A stretch of 64,000 nucleotides of DNA, taken from assembly GCF_963676275.1 (NCBI RefSeq), contig NZ_OY781091.1:3264775-3328774 (forward strand), written 5' to 3'. Source of the DNA: an uncultured Cohaesibacter sp. Its GTDB lineage: Bacteria > Pseudomonadota > Alphaproteobacteria > Rhizobiales > Cohaesibacteraceae. The notes beneath the pieces are model-generated. The model saw nothing but the letters and a program-made list of their open reading frames with translations. It ran no database searches and was not told where the DNA came from. How positions within the stretch are numbered: position 1 is the stretch's first letter; every line of letters starts with the position of its first letter. The position numbers and the translations under genes were made by a program. Below, piece by piece: positions 18,277 through 28,185 of the stretch.

Positions 18277-18434
18277 AGATTGGAACAAACCAAACCTTCT
18301 CCCACTCTACCCAATCCGGTCAATCGCTATAGCATCCGTCAGGCAGCCCCTTCCGGTCTTGCCATGACAATGCACTTCGACATATCTGCGTCGCGCCGAT
18401 CAATATCGGTCGCGACCTCTTCTGGAGGAATGAC

Positions 18435-19457
18435 ATGAAAGCATTGACCCTTTCGCTTCTGGCCAGCGGCCTTGGCCTCGCCTCGGCTCTTGCAACAATC
18501 CCGATGGCTGAGGCGGCCGACAAGCCCACCCTTACCGTTTACAGCTATGATTCTTTCAACACCGAGTGGGGGCCGGGACCGGCCATCAAGGAAGGCTTCG
18601 AGAAGATCTGCGGCTGCATCGTGAATTATGTCTCACCGGGAGACGCGACGGAAACCTTCAACCGCCTGCGCCTTGAGGGCGCATCCTCAAAGGCGGACAT
18701 TCTGGTCGGCCTCGATTCCAATCTGGTTGCCGACGCCGACAAGAGCGGCCTGTTTACGGCCAACAGCCTCAAGGCGGATGCGCTGCATCTGCCCATCGAA
18801 TGGGACACCAGCACCTATGTGCCCTTCGACTGGGGCTATTTTGCCTTTGTCTATGACAGCGACAAGCTCGCCTCCGCCCCCGCAAGCTTCGAGCAACTGC
18901 TCGATGCACCGGATGATCTCAAGATCGTCATCGAGGATCCCCGCTCATCGACACCGGGTCTGGGGCTGTTGCTCTGGGTCAAGGATATCTATGGCGACAA
19001 GGCTGGAGAGGTCTGGGAAAAGCTGAGCCCGCGCATTGTGACCGTCACCAAGGGCTGGTCAGAAGCCTATGGCATGTTTCTGGAAGGTCAGGCCCACATG
19101 GTGCTAAGCTACACCACCTCGCCTGCCTATCATATTGCCGCCGAGAACAAGACCAATTACAAGGCTGCCGCCTTCAAGGAAGGTCATTATATGCAGGTTG
19201 AACTGGCCGCTATCACCAAATCCAGCCAGAACAAGGATCTTGCGAACCGGTTCCTGACCTATCTGGTCGGCAAGGAAGCCCAGACCATCATCCCAACCAC
19301 CAACTGGATGTATCCGGTGGCCTTGCCAGAAAGCGAATGGCCAGCCTCCTTCAAGGATCTGGCCAAGCCGGACAAGGCCCTTCTGTTCGATATGCAGCAG
19401 GTCCCATCGATCCGCAAACAGGCGCTCGAGGAATGGCTGCAAGCCCTGAGCAAATAG
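18435..19457 (+). CDS. thiB: Thiamine/TPP-binding periplasmic protein
   Basis: 340 residues. A signal peptide ends near AEAADK, followed by the ThiB pattern LTVYSYDSFNTEWGPGPAIKEGFEK, FNRLRLEG, DILVGLDSNL and TTNWMYPV. It captures thiamine, TMP or TPP in the periplasm for the ThiPQ transporter. The start ATG has GGAGGAATGAC upstream. First gene of thiBPQ, under the TPP riboswitch, so it should be repressed when thiamine is plentiful. Two nearby cysteines (ICGCIV) could form a disulfide, as seen in this family. Confidence 0.95.
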   Translation: MKALTLSLLASGLGLASALATIPMAEAADKPTLTVYSYDSFNTEWGPGPAIKEGFEKICGCIVNYVSPGDATETFNRLRLEGASSKADILVGLDSNLVADADKSGLFTANSLKADALHLPIEWDTSTYVPFDWGYFAFVYDSDKLASAPASFEQLLDAPDDLKIVIEDPRSSTPGLGLLLWVKDIYGDKAGEVWEKLSPRIVTVTKGWSEAYGMFLEGQAHMVLSYTTSPAYHIAAENKTNYKAAAFKEGHYMQVELAAITKSSQNKDLANRFLTYLVGKEAQTIIPTTNWMYPVALPESEWPASFKDLAKPDKALLFDMQQVPSIRKQALEEWLQALSK

Positions 19458-19544
19458 CGCAAGGGGCCAAATAATGGCCCAAGTGCAGCCAAACACCAGA
19501 GATCAGAACTGGCAGAAGACGAAACAGCAGATGAGGAATCAAGA

Positions 19545-21167
19545 GTGATCAATCAGGCAAGACAACAAGCCTTTGCCAATGGCATTCCGGCTCTCCTTGC
19601 CTTTTTGGCACCGATTTTCCTCGTCCTTGCAAGTCTGCTGGCCCTCTGGTCCATGGCAACCCCGTCACTTGATGAGGCCGCTGGGATCGGCGACCTTATC
19701 AAGGGCCTGCTCGGGGATGTCTATGTCATGCGCGCGGTTGGCTTCACTCTGCTGCAAGCCTCTCTTTCCGCCCTGCTTTCAAGCCTGCTGGCGATACCAC
19801 TTGCACGCGCCTTGGCAACGCGCAGCTTCCCCGGGAAAACCCTCATCCTGTCGCTATTCGGCGCCCCCTTCATCCTGCCGGTGATCGTCGCCATATTGGG
19901 TCTCTTGGCCATCTGGGGCAAGAATGGCCCCATAGACCAGTTCGTGACGGCGGCGGGCGTCAAAGGCTTTTCCATCTATGGCCTTGGCGGTATCCTGCTG
20001 GCTCATGTCTTCTTCAATCTGCCGCTTGCCACCCGCATTCTCTTGCAGGGCTGGCTTTCCATCCCGTCCGAGCAATGGCGCCTTGCTGGCCAGCTTGGCA
20101 TGAATTCCCGCTCCATCGCCCGCCATATGGAATGGCCGATGCTGAGAGAACGACTGCCCGGCACGTTGGCGATTGTCTTTCTGCTCTGCGCGACCAGCTT
20201 CACCGTGGTGCTTGCGCTGGGAGGTGGGCCAAAAGCGACAACCATCGAGCTCGCCATCTATCAGGCCATCCGTTATGATTTCGATCTGGAACGGGCAGCC
20301 CTGCTCGCCTGCCTCCAGATCCTGCTCTGTGCCGGACTGGCGCTGATCTCCCGCCTGATCACGCGGGATCATGACACCGGCGAAAGCCTTGGCGGCTCAA
20401 TCGCCAGAAGCGACCGCACATCACGGCTGGCCAGAATGACAGACTGGAGCATCATCACCGTTGCCCTCGGCTTTATGGCGCTGCCACTATTTGCGGCATT
20501 CTTGCGCGGCATATATGGCTTGGTGATGAATCCGGTTGATCTGCAAGCGCTGCTGCCAGCCATTGCGCGGTCCGTTGGCGTCGCGCTGGGGGCCTGCCTT
20601 GTCATGGGCCTCATCAGCCTGCCGCTGGCGCAGATTTCCATTCACCTCAAGGGCAAGAGCAGACGTCTCGTCGAACTGCCCGGCTTTGCCATCATGGTCG
20701 CCCCGCCGATCGCACTGGGGGCAGGTCTTTTCATCCTGCTGCACCAGCATATCCCGATCGACAGGCTCGCCCTGCCACTGACATCGCTGCTCAACGGCCT
20801 GCAAGCCGTCCCCTTCGCCCTCATTCTGCTCACTCCGGCAATGGGACAGATCAAGCGCGACTATGGCAAGCAGATACGCCATCTGGGCATGGATCGGCTG
20901 ACCGCGATCCGCCTTGTCCATTGGCCCTTGATGCGCAAGCCGATCGGCCTCAGTCTGGGCATCACGGCGGCGCTTTCCATCGGGGATCTTGGCGTCATTG
21001 CGCTGTTTGGCTCGCCCACGGCCCCCACCCTGCCGCTTTATCTCTATCAGCAGATGGGTGCCTATCGCATGGATCAGGCCTATGGATCAGGGTTGATCCT
21101 GACATTGGTGGCCTTTGCATTCTTCCTCTTCTTCGACAAAGGACTGGCTGGCCGTGATCAGACTTGA
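19545..21167 (+). CDS. thiP: Thiamine ABC transporter permease
   Basis: 540 residues, starting at a GTG with AGGAATCAAGA upstream. It is a fused double permease: two copies of the binding-protein-dependent transport domain, each with about six membrane helices and its own EAA loop (QWRLAGQLGMNSRS near 170 and KQIRHLGMDRLTAIR near 450). ThiP forms the membrane channel for thiamine in the inner membrane. It lies 87 bp after thiB and overlaps the thiQ start by 14 bases, consistent with one mRNA. Confidence 0.95.
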   Translation: MINQARQQAFANGIPALLAFLAPIFLVLASLLALWSMATPSLDEAAGIGDLIKGLLGDVYVMRAVGFTLLQASLSALLSSLLAIPLARALATRSFPGKTLILSLFGAPFILPVIVAILGLLAIWGKNGPIDQFVTAAGVKGFSIYGLGGILLAHVFFNLPLATRILLQGWLSIPSEQWRLAGQLGMNSRSIARHMEWPMLRERLPGTLAIVFLLCATSFTVVLALGGGPKATTIELAIYQAIRYDFDLERAALLACLQILLCAGLALISRLITRDHDTGESLGGSIARSDRTSRLARMTDWSIITVALGFMALPLFAAFLRGIYGLVMNPVDLQALLPAIARSVGVALGACLVMGLISLPLAQISIHLKGKSRRLVELPGFAIMVAPPIALGAGLFILLHQHIPIDRLALPLTSLLNGLQAVPFALILLTPAMGQIKRDYGKQIRHLGMDRLTAIRLVHWPLMRKPIGLSLGITAALSIGDLGVIALFGSPTAPTLPLYLYQQMGAYRMDQAYGSGLILTLVAFAFFLFFDKGLAGRDQT

Positions 21168-21846
21168 CCATCTCTTCATCGCTCTTGATGACTGGCAAAT
21201 GACCATAAGCCTGACTGTGGAGGCTGGCAGCTTTTGCGCCCTCATAGGCCCCTCTGGCGCAGGTAAGAGCACGATATTGAATGCCATCGCCGGTTTCCTG
21301 CCCCATGGGCCGGGTCAGATTTTCATCGATGGAGCCGACATGGCCAACCTGCCCCCGGCCGAACGGCCAATCTCGATGCTGTTTCAGGATCACAATCTCT
21401 TCAACCATATGACCGTCGCCCAGAATGTGGCACTCGGCATTTGCCCTTCGCTGAAGCTGGACAAGAACCAATGGCAACAGGTGCATGAAGCCCTCGAACT
21501 GGTCGAGCTTGGCGGCATGGGTAGCCGCCTGCCCCGCGCCCTTTCCGGCGGCCAGCGCCAGCGCGCCAGCCTCGCCCGCGCCATTCTGCGCGACCGGCCC
21601 GTGTTGTTGCTAGATGAGCCCTTCGCCGCGCTTGGCCCGGCCTTGCGCAAGGATATGCTCAAGCTCGTCAGCGATCTGGCAAGGAAGAATGGCCAGACCA
21701 TCATCATGGTCACCCACCACCCCGAAGACGCCATGCTGACAGCCGACCAGACTGCACTGGTCCATGACGGCGCCATTGCCCAGCAAGGCCCCAGCGAGCA
21801 GCTATTTACCAATCCCTCCGAGGCACTTGCGGCTTATATGGGCTAG
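21154..21846 (+). CDS. thiQ: Thiamine ABC transporter ATP-binding protein
   Basis: 230 residues from a GTG at 21154 (VIRLDHLFIAL), which matches the normal ThiQ start; the frame stays open further upstream, but those codons lie inside thiP. The ABC signatures are present: Walker A GPSGAGKST, Q-loop MLFQDHNLF, signature LSGGQRQRASLARA, Walker B VLLLDEPFAALGP and H-switch VTHHPEDA. It drives uptake by ATP hydrolysis. Last gene of the riboswitch-controlled thiBPQ operon. Confidence 0.95.
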   Translation: MIRLDHLFIALDDWQMTISLTVEAGSFCALIGPSGAGKSTILNAIAGFLPHGPGQIFIDGADMANLPPAERPISMLFQDHNLFNHMTVAQNVALGICPSLKLDKNQWQQVHEALELVELGGMGSRLPRALSGGQRQRASLARAILRDRPVLLLDEPFAALGPALRKDMLKLVSDLARKNGQTIIMVTHHPEDAMLTADQTALVHDGAIAQQGPSEQLFTNPSEALAAYMG

Positions 21847-21895
21847 CCTGAACCGGACCAGAGACGAGCCCATAGCTCACGCCCTGCCGCAAGGC

Positions 21896-22225
21896 TCAGC
21901 CTTCAGCCTTGATGCTGAGATCCTCGATCACATCGAAACATTCCAGCACCGGCGGACCGGCATATTCCACCGTGCGCTCATTTTTCGGTTTGCCATGGGA
22001 GGCGCGGAATTGCGCCGATTTCGTCCAGCCCAGAAAAGCCTCCCTGTCGCGCCAGAGAGCGTGTGAGGCAAAGAGCACATAGCCTTCCTTTTCCTCACCC
22101 TTGAGAAGATCGAAGCTGACAAAACCGTCCCGCTCCAGCAGCTTGCTTTCCCGCTCACGCCAGATTGCTTCAAACTCCGCCTCGAAGCCCACCTTCACCC
22201 GAAAGCGATTCATCACCAGATACAT
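21896..22225 (-). CDS. Antibiotic biosynthesis monooxygenase-type protein (HmoA/IsdG-like fold)
   Basis: 109 residues from the ATG at 22225, which has GGGGGA about 8 bases upstream; the longer open frame extending to 22513 is not supported. The sequence MYLVMNRFRVKVGFEAEFEAIWRERESKLLERDGFVSFDLLKG and ASHALWRDREAFLGWTKSAQF is typical of ABM-domain proteins related to bacterial heme-degrading monooxygenases. The histidine near KSAQFRASH may be the heme ligand. Some members of the fold have no heme role, so the function is tentative. It converges with thiQ and seems to be a single gene. Confidence 0.8.
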   Translation of the reverse strand: MYLVMNRFRVKVGFEAEFEAIWRERESKLLERDGFVSFDLLKGEEKEGYVLFASHALWRDREAFLGWTKSAQFRASHGKPKNERTVEYAGPPVLECFDVIEDLSIKAEG

Positions 22226-22335
22226 GCAGATATCCCCCTGTTGCATTCTAAGGAAAAACCCTACGAACAACCGGGGCAAGCGGCAAGTTAAACTGCGTTC
22301 ATCTTGAAGGCCACAATCAGCTCGTTCAGGCGAGC

Positions 22336-22371
22336 AAAAAAAAGCCCGCCGGAACGCATCCCGACGGGCTG
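22336..22371 (-). terminator. Intrinsic terminator of the dpp-like operon
   Basis: On the minus strand AGCCCGTCGGGATGCGTTCC pairs with the following GGCGGGCT, then eight T. It lies 27 bp after the dppF stop. Confidence 0.8.
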
Positions 22372-22397
22372 GAATTGATGCAATCAAGAATGAGCCA

Positions 22398-23243
22398 TCA
22401 AGCGCGTTTCTTGGGGCTGTTGACCCGCTCACGGATGGACTCGATGCTCGTCTTTGGCGTCGCCGCCAGCAATGTCTTGGTATAGTCATGCTGCGGATTG
22501 GCGAAAATCTCATCGCGCGTGGCGCTCTCCACGATCTCGCCGAAATACATCACCATCACCCGGTCGGCGAAATATTTCACCACGCTGAGGTCATGAGAGA
22601 TGAACAGGTAAGAGAGATTGAACTCTTCCTGCAAATCCTTGAGAAGGTTGAGGATCTGCGCCTGAATGGACAGATCGAGCGCCGACACCGGTTCATCCAG
22701 AACCAGCATCCGCGGATTGAGCATCAGGGCGCGACCGATGGCGATGCGCTGGCGCTGACCGCCGGAGAACATATGCGGATAGCGCCCGAAATGCTCCTTT
22801 TTCAGCCCCACCTTGATCAACATGTCCATGGCCTTCTGGCGGCGCTCCTGCGCTGACATTTCCGGATTGTTGATCTTGAGCGGCTCTTCCAGAACGGCTC
22901 CGATCTTCTGGCGCGGATTAAGCGAGCCATAGGGATTCTGGAACACGATCTGAATCCGGCGCCGCATTTCGGCGGATACCTTCTTCTTGGCGATATTGAC
23001 CGGATTGCCCCTGATCAGAAGCTCGCCGGAAGTCTGCGCGTCGATCAGCGTCAGAATGCGTGCCAGAGTGGATTTGCCGCAACCGGACTCGCCCACCAGC
23101 GCGAGGGTCTCGCCGCGATAGAGATCGAAGTCGATGCCCTTGAGCGCCCGCACGGTTTCGCTCTTGCCAAAGATACCTCCAGCAGACACATAGTCGCGGG
23201 TAATCCCGCGGGCGCTGAGAATTATTTCCTTATTGTCACTCAT
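22398..23243 (-). CDS. dppF: Peptide ABC transporter ATP-binding protein (DppF/OppF-like)
   Basis: 281 residues. It has Walker A GESGCGKSTLAR, the Q-loop IVFQNPYGSLNPRQKIG, signature FSGGQRQRIAIGRALM, Walker B MLVLDEPVSALDLS and H-switch FISHDLSVVKYFAD, and the oligopeptide-type C-terminal extension (PQHDYTKTLLAATP) that holds the iron-sulfur cluster or regulatory region in some relatives. It pairs with DppD to power peptide import. It overlaps dppD by 4 bases and ends the operon. Confidence 0.93.
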   Translation of the reverse strand: MSDNKEIILSARGITRDYVSAGGIFGKSETVRALKGIDFDLYRGETLALVGESGCGKSTLARILTLIDAQTSGELLIRGNPVNIAKKKVSAEMRRRIQIVFQNPYGSLNPRQKIGAVLEEPLKINNPEMSAQERRQKAMDMLIKVGLKKEHFGRYPHMFSGGQRQRIAIGRALMLNPRMLVLDEPVSALDLSIQAQILNLLKDLQEEFNLSYLFISHDLSVVKYFADRVMVMYFGEIVESATRDEIFANPQHDYTKTLLAATPKTSIESIRERVNSPKKRA

Positions 23244-24094
23244 AACGCTGGACTATCCTCTTTGCTGAAAGCTGCTGCAAAATCGCTCACCGTGGGCAAG
23301 CGGTCCCCTTCTGCCCGTTCGGGCAATGCGGAGAGAAGCGCACGGGTATAGGGATGCTTTGGCGCTTCGAATAGCTCAAGCACACCGGCCTCTTCCATCT
23401 GCTCGCCATTATATTGCACCACGACGCGATCCGCTGTTTCGGCAACCACGCCCATGTCATGGGTGATCATGATGAGGCCCATTTGCCGCTCTGCCTGAAT
23501 GCGCATCAGCAGATCGAGAATCTGCTTCTGGATGGTCACATCAAGCGCTGTCGTCGGCTCATCGGCGATCAGCAATTTCGGCTCACAGGCAATCGCCATG
23601 GCAATCATCACACGCTGACATTGCCCGCCGGACATCTGGTGCGGAAAGCTGGTCAGGCGTTTTTCCGGCGTTGGAATGCCAACCGCCTGCAACAACTCGA
23701 TGCTCCGGTCGCGCACAGCCTTGCCATGCAGATCCAGATGGGTCTTCAGCACCTCGCCAATCTGGAAGCCGACCGTGAAGCAAGGGTTGAGACTGGCAAT
23801 CGGCTCCTGAAAGATCATGGAGATATCCTTGCCGATAACGCTACGCCGTTCTTTGGTCGACAGGCTCTTGAGGTCGCGCCCGTCAAAGGTCATGACATCG
23901 GCCTTCACCGTGGCACTATTGGGCAGCAGCCCCATGGTTGCGAGCATGGCAACGGATTTGCCCGAGCCAGACTCGCCCACAATCGCCAGCACCTCGCCTT
24001 TATCAACCGTATAATCAACCCCCTTAAGGGCCTGAAACGGCCCCATTGCGGTGTCGAATTCAACGGTCAGATTTCTGATTTCCAACAAACTCAT
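23240..24094 (-). CDS. dppD: Peptide ABC transporter ATP-binding protein (DppD/OppD-like)
   Basis: 284 residues with Walker [13 protein letters not shown]-loop [17 protein letters not shown], signature [16 protein letters not shown] (cysteine in place of the usual R/Q in GGQxQR is a mild deviation), Walker [15 protein letters not shown] and H-switch [14 protein letters not shown]. The C-terminal part [15 protein letters not shown] is typical of the Opp/Dpp subfamily. It lies 13 bp after dppC and overlaps dppF by 4 bases, so it is translated as part of the operon. Confidence 0.93.
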   Translation of the reverse strand: MSLLEIRNLTVEFDTAMGPFQALKGVDYTVDKGEVLAIVGESGSGKSVAMLATMGLLPNSATVKADVMTFDGRDLKSLSTKERRSVIGKDISMIFQEPIASLNPCFTVGFQIGEVLKTHLDLHGKAVRDRSIELLQAVGIPTPEKRLTSFPHQMSGGQCQRVMIAMAIACEPKLLIADEPTTALDVTIQKQILDLLMRIQAERQMGLIMITHDMGVVAETADRVVVQYNGEQMEEAGVLELFEAPKHPYTRALLSALPERAEGDRLPTVSDFAAAFSKEDSPAL

Positions 24095-24107
24095 GATGCA
24101 GATCTCC

Positions 24108-25010
24108 CTATGACCGTTTCAGCTTCGGATCGAGCGCATCGCGCAGACCGTCACCGATCAGGTTGATCGCCAGCACCGTGATAAGAATGGAAACGCCCGG
24201 GAAGGTCACGACCCACCATGCCCGCAAAATGAATTCACGCGCTTCAGCCAGCATCGTGCCCCATTCCGGGGTTGGCGGTTGCGCCCCCATGCCCAGAAAG
24301 CCGAGCGCGGCAGCATCGAGAATGGCATTAGAGAAGGACAGCGTTGCCTGCACGATCAGCGGAGCGGTGCAGTTTGGCAGGATGGTCAGAAACATCAGAC
24401 GCAACGGCCCGGCACCGGCCACACGCGCCGCCACAACATATTCCCGCTCCCTTTCCGCCATCACCGCCGCACGGGTCAGACGCACGAAATGGGGTTGCAG
24501 CACGATGGCAATGGCAATCATCGCATTGACCAGCCCCGGCCCCAGGACGGCAACCAGCACAAGGGCCAGCAGCAGCGAGGGGAAAGCCAGAATGACATCC
24601 ATGATACGCATGATCGTGGTATCGATCTTGCCGCCATAATAGCCGGCAATCAGCCCCAGAATGATACCACCGGTCAGGGCGATGACCACGACGATGACAC
24701 CGACAAACAGCGACAGGCGCGAGCCCATGATCAGGCGCGAGAGAATGTCACGCCCGACCGCATCGGTGCCCAGCAGGAAGTCGGCATGCCCGCCTTCAAC
24801 CCATGCAGGCGGCAGCAGGAAAGCCTCGCGATACTGCATATTGGCATCATGCGGCGCGATATAGGGCGCAAAGAATGCGACCAGCACCAGCGCCAGAAAG
24901 ACAAACAGGCCGATCACCGCACCACGGTTGACGCTGAAATAGAACCAGAATTCCTTGAGAACCGCTTTTGTGGACTGGCGGGAGACAGTTTCGATAGCAT
25001 TATCAGTCAT
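24108..25010 (-). CDS. dppC: Peptide ABC transporter permease (DppC-like)
   Basis: 300 residues with a cytoplasmic N-terminus, a first membrane helix at about 35-55, the OppC-type N-terminal region (HDANMQYREAFLLPP, LLGTDAVGRDILSRLIMGSR), and five further helices. The coupling loop is seen in EREREYVVAARVAGAGPLRLMFLTILPN. With DppB it forms the inner-membrane channel. It follows dppB by 14 bp. Confidence 0.93.
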   Translation of the reverse strand: MTDNAIETVSRQSTKAVLKEFWFYFSVNRGAVIGLFVFLALVLVAFFAPYIAPHDANMQYREAFLLPPAWVEGGHADFLLGTDAVGRDILSRLIMGSRLSLFVGVIVVVIALTGGIILGLIAGYYGGKIDTTIMRIMDVILAFPSLLLALVLVAVLGPGLVNAMIAIAIVLQPHFVRLTRAAVMAEREREYVVAARVAGAGPLRLMFLTILPNCTAPLIVQATLSFSNAILDAAALGFLGMGAQPPTPEWGTMLAEAREFILRAWWVVTFPGVSILITVLAINLIGDGLRDALDPKLKRS

Positions 25011-25024
25011 TTTCCCTCTCCCTT

Positions 25025-26032
25025 CTATCTGTGCCGAATGCGAGGATTGATCAGCCCATAGAGCAGATCAACAACCAGATTGACGATCATCACCAGCATG
25101 GCAATCATCAGCAGACCACCCTGCACGACCTGATAGTCGCGGCGAGAGATACTGTCGACCATCCATTTGCCGATACCGGGCCAGGAGAAAATGGTCTCGG
25201 TGAGAATGGCACCGGCCATCAGAACCCCCACCTGCAGACCAATGGTCGTCACCACCGGAATGAGCGCATTGCGCAAGGCATGCAAGCCGACGATCCGGAA
25301 TTTGGAGAGCCCCTTGGCCCTTGCCGTGCGGACATAATCCTCGCCCAGAACCTCAAGCATGGCAGAGCGTGTCTGGCGCGCGATCACCGCCATGGGAATG
25401 GTTGCCAGAACGATCGATGGCAGGATCAGATGGGAAACGGTGGACCCGAAAGCCCCGCTCTGATCGGAGAGCAGCGAGTCGATCAGCATGAAGCCGGTTA
25501 CCGGCTCGAAGAAATACATCACCGAAATGCGCCCCGACACCGGGGTCCATTGCAGCCAGCCGGAGAAGACGATAATCGCCAGCAGCGCCCACCAGAAAAT
25601 CGGCATGGAATAGCCGACCAGCGCTCCCGTCATGACCGAATGGTCAAAGAAGGAACCGCGCTTGACCGCAGCAATCACGCCAGCCGGAATGCCGACCAGA
25701 ACCGCAATGATGATCGCCACGAATGACAATTCAAGGGTCGCAGGAAACAGCGAGAAAAACTCATCCCAAACCGGTCGGCGCGTCACCATCGACATGCCGA
25801 AATCGCCATGGAACAGGCCCATGAGATAATTGAAATACTGGATCAGGACCGGTTTGTCGAAACCGAAGGAATGCTGCAATTCGGCATAGCGCTCGGCAGA
25901 AATGCCGCGCTCGCCAGCGAGCAGCAGAATAGGATCACCCGGCAGAAGCCGGATAAAGAAAAACGCAACAAGCGTCACGCCGATAAAAGTCGGAATAAGC
26001 ATCCCAACCCGGCGCATGATAAAACCAAACAT
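25025..26032 (-). CDS. dppB: Peptide ABC transporter permease (DppB-like)
   Basis: 335 residues. The N-terminus MFGFIMRRVGMLIPTFIGVTL and FIRLLPGDPI are classic OppB/DppB features; the coupling loop is LGEDYVRTARAKGLSKFRIVGLHALRNALIPV. Six membrane helices are expected. It lies 222 bp after the binding-protein gene, behind a hairpin that may limit read-through, and just upstream of dppC. Confidence 0.94.
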   Translation of the reverse strand: MFGFIMRRVGMLIPTFIGVTLVAFFFIRLLPGDPILLLAGERGISAERYAELQHSFGFDKPVLIQYFNYLMGLFHGDFGMSMVTRRPVWDEFFSLFPATLELSFVAIIIAVLVGIPAGVIAAVKRGSFFDHSVMTGALVGYSMPIFWWALLAIIVFSGWLQWTPVSGRISVMYFFEPVTGFMLIDSLLSDQSGAFGSTVSHLILPSIVLATIPMAVIARQTRSAMLEVLGEDYVRTARAKGLSKFRIVGLHALRNALIPVVTTIGLQVGVLMAGAILTETIFSWPGIGKWMVDSISRRDYQVVQGGLLMIAMLVMIVNLVVDLLYGLINPRIRHR

Positions 26033-26208
26033 TGATGTTGCCAGTCCGGTTGAGAGAAGGTCTTGCGCCCTTCCCTGTCAGTTTAGCAGCCAGCTTGCAC
26101 TTCTCTTATTCTGTATTCGCCTCCACGGAAGGAGGCATTTTGTAGCGAGAGGCAAGTCATTCAAGCCGTCTTTTAGCGAAACATTCGCGAATGTTCCATA
26201 GACTTGAT

Positions 26209-26244
26209 ACAAAAAGGGTGGAGGCAGGAAATCCCGCCTCCACC
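26209..26244 (-). terminator. Hairpin between dppA and dppB, likely attenuating terminator
   Basis: GGTGGAGGCGGG...CCTGCCTCCACC (26216-26244, minus strand) forms a strong stem with a short loop, followed by CTTTTTGT. It lies 10 bp after the dppA stop. In such operons a partial terminator here yields more binding protein than permease. Confidence 0.75.
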
Positions 26245-26254
26245 GAACCCCATA

Positions 26255-27847
26255 TTATTTGTCGATATCCACACCGTAGAAGATGTGGCCGCCAAATGGA
26301 TCGATCTTGTAGTTTTTGACTTTGCTGCTAAGCGGCATGAAAACAACAGAGTGCGCAATGGTTGCCCAAGGTGCTTCACGTTTGAAGACAACCTGTGCCT
26401 CTTCATACAGCTTGGTGCGTTCTGCAACATCGGTGGTCTGTTTTGCCTTGACCAGCAGATCGTTGAACTCTTCATTGCACCATTTTGCACGGTTTGCACC
26501 GGATTCAACCGCATCGCAACCAAGCAGAACATACATGAAGTTGTCCGGGTCGCCATTGTCACCGGTCCAGCCGAGCAGCACGGTGTCATGTTCGCCAGCA
26601 GAAGAGCGCTTCAGATATTCGCCCCATTCATAGGACACGATTTCAGCGTCAACACCGATTGCTTTCCAGTCAGCCTGAATGAGTTCGGCCATACGACGGG
26701 CATTCGGGTTGTAAGGACGCTGCACAGGCATGGCCCAGATGTTGGTTTTCATGCCGGAAACGCCAGCTTCTTCAAGCAGCTTCTTGGCAGCTTCCGGATC
26801 ATAGGCGTCATCCTGAACCGCATCATTGTAAGACCACATGGTCGGCGGGATCGGGTTCTTGGCAACCTGACCGGCGCCCTGGAAGACGGCATCAAGAATG
26901 GCCTGCTTGTTGATGGCCATGTTCAGAGCCTTGCGAACACGAACATCCTTGAACTGGTCTTTCTGGTTATTGTAGGCCAGATAGCCCACATTCAGACCGG
27001 CCTGTTCCATCATGGTGATATTCGGATCAGCCTTCATAGCTTCGATGTCAGCCGGATTCGGATAAGGCATCACGTCGCATTCGCCAGCTTTCAGCTTCTG
27101 ATAGCGCACGGAGGCATCCGGAGTGATCGCGAAGATCAGATCGTCAATGTCAGCCTTGCCACCCCAATAGTCGGCAAAAGCCTTGTAGCGGATGACGGCG
27201 TCTTTCTGATAGGCAACCAGCTGGAAAGGACCGGTACCGACCGGATTCTGGTCGAACATGTCAAGATTGCCGGTTTTCTCGACCTGAGCAGCATATTCAG
27301 CAGAAGCGATAGAGGCAAAGTCCATGGCCATGTTGGCGATGAAAGGCGCTTCAACCTGATTGAGATCGAATTTGACGGTATAGTCGTCAACCTTGATGAT
27401 TTCCTTGATCAGGCTGTCCATCGACATGCCGCCGAAATATTCGTAGGTGCCGCCGGAAACCTTGTTGTAAGGATGGTTCGGATCTTTCTGACGCATGAAG
27501 GAGAAGATCACGTCATCGGCATTGAAGTCGCGGCTTGGGGTAAAGTCTTTGGTCGTGTGGAACTTCACGCCCTTGCGCAGATGGAAAGTATATTCCAGCC
27601 CATCTTCGGAAACATCCCAGCTCTCAGCCAGTCCAGGGACCACGTTGGTGCTGCCACGTTCAAACTCGACGAGTTTGTTGTAAATGGTGTGAGAAGATGC
27701 GTCGAAGGTCGTCCCGGCAGTGTAAAGCGCCGGAGTAAAGCCTTCCGGGCTCCCCTCGGAGCAATATACCAATGTCTTCGCCTGAGCAGTCGTAGACAAT
27801 ACGGCGGCCAGAGCGGTAGCAGCCAAAGCTTTGGTAAGCAGCTTCAT
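26255..27847 (-). CDS. dppA: Peptide ABC transporter substrate-binding protein (DppA-like)
   Basis: 530 residues from the ATG at 27847, which has AGAGGG 9 bases upstream; the frame is open further but those codons show no protein character. A signal peptide (MKLLTKALAATALAAVLSTTAQAKT) precedes an SBP family 5 domain with LVYCSEGSPEGFTPALYT, YNKLVEFERGSTNVVPGLAESW, GTGPFQLVAYQKDAVI, LGWTGDNGDPDNF. The motif SPEGFTP and WTGDNGDPDNF fit dipeptide (DppA) rather than general oligopeptide binders. It delivers peptides, and possibly heme precursors in some species, to DppBCDF. Confidence 0.94.
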   Translation of the reverse strand: MKLLTKALAATALAAVLSTTAQAKTLVYCSEGSPEGFTPALYTAGTTFDASSHTIYNKLVEFERGSTNVVPGLAESWDVSEDGLEYTFHLRKGVKFHTTKDFTPSRDFNADDVIFSFMRQKDPNHPYNKVSGGTYEYFGGMSMDSLIKEIIKVDDYTVKFDLNQVEAPFIANMAMDFASIASAEYAAQVEKTGNLDMFDQNPVGTGPFQLVAYQKDAVIRYKAFADYWGGKADIDDLIFAITPDASVRYQKLKAGECDVMPYPNPADIEAMKADPNITMMEQAGLNVGYLAYNNQKDQFKDVRVRKALNMAINKQAILDAVFQGAGQVAKNPIPPTMWSYNDAVQDDAYDPEAAKKLLEEAGVSGMKTNIWAMPVQRPYNPNARRMAELIQADWKAIGVDAEIVSYEWGEYLKRSSAGEHDTVLLGWTGDNGDPDNFMYVLLGCDAVESGANRAKWCNEEFNDLLVKAKQTTDVAERTKLYEEAQVVFKREAPWATIAHSVVFMPLSSKVKNYKIDPFGGHIFYGVDIDK

Positions 27848-28185
27848 TGTTTGAATCCCTCTCAAAATTTTATCATTAAAATATGCTGGCTTATAAGCAA
27901 TGTATCCCATCAAGCGATAGGCCACCCCCCAACAAGCCTTCGTCTGAACAACCAGCCAGGACCCCCCTGCGGTCGCCCAGACAGCACGGGGAAAAGTCGA
28001 ATACAATCTGAGGAGAAATGCAATCGCTTATTGAAAATTATTCACTCTATTTAGAACAAAATAATCAAATTCACCGAAAACACAGAAATAAATTTTCCCC
28101 AAACTCGCACCGATACAAACGTTCAACATCTTTTCGACAGTCACATTGTTATATTTGACAATAAACTCAAATATAAACAGCGCCC
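27848..28185. other. Promoter region of the dpp-like operon
   Basis: 338 bases without a gene. Bases 28020-28170 are strongly AT-rich. The region separates the NUDIX gene (ending 28186) from dppA on the same strand. No specific operator is recognised. Confidence 0.45.

Noticed and set aside
18187-18434. Small frames between the riboswitch and thiB as a leader peptide
   Set aside because: No ribosome site; the region is explained by the riboswitch leader.
26204-28054. 616-codon plus-strand frame
   Set aside because: Antisense shadow of dppA, which has a signal peptide and all family motifs.
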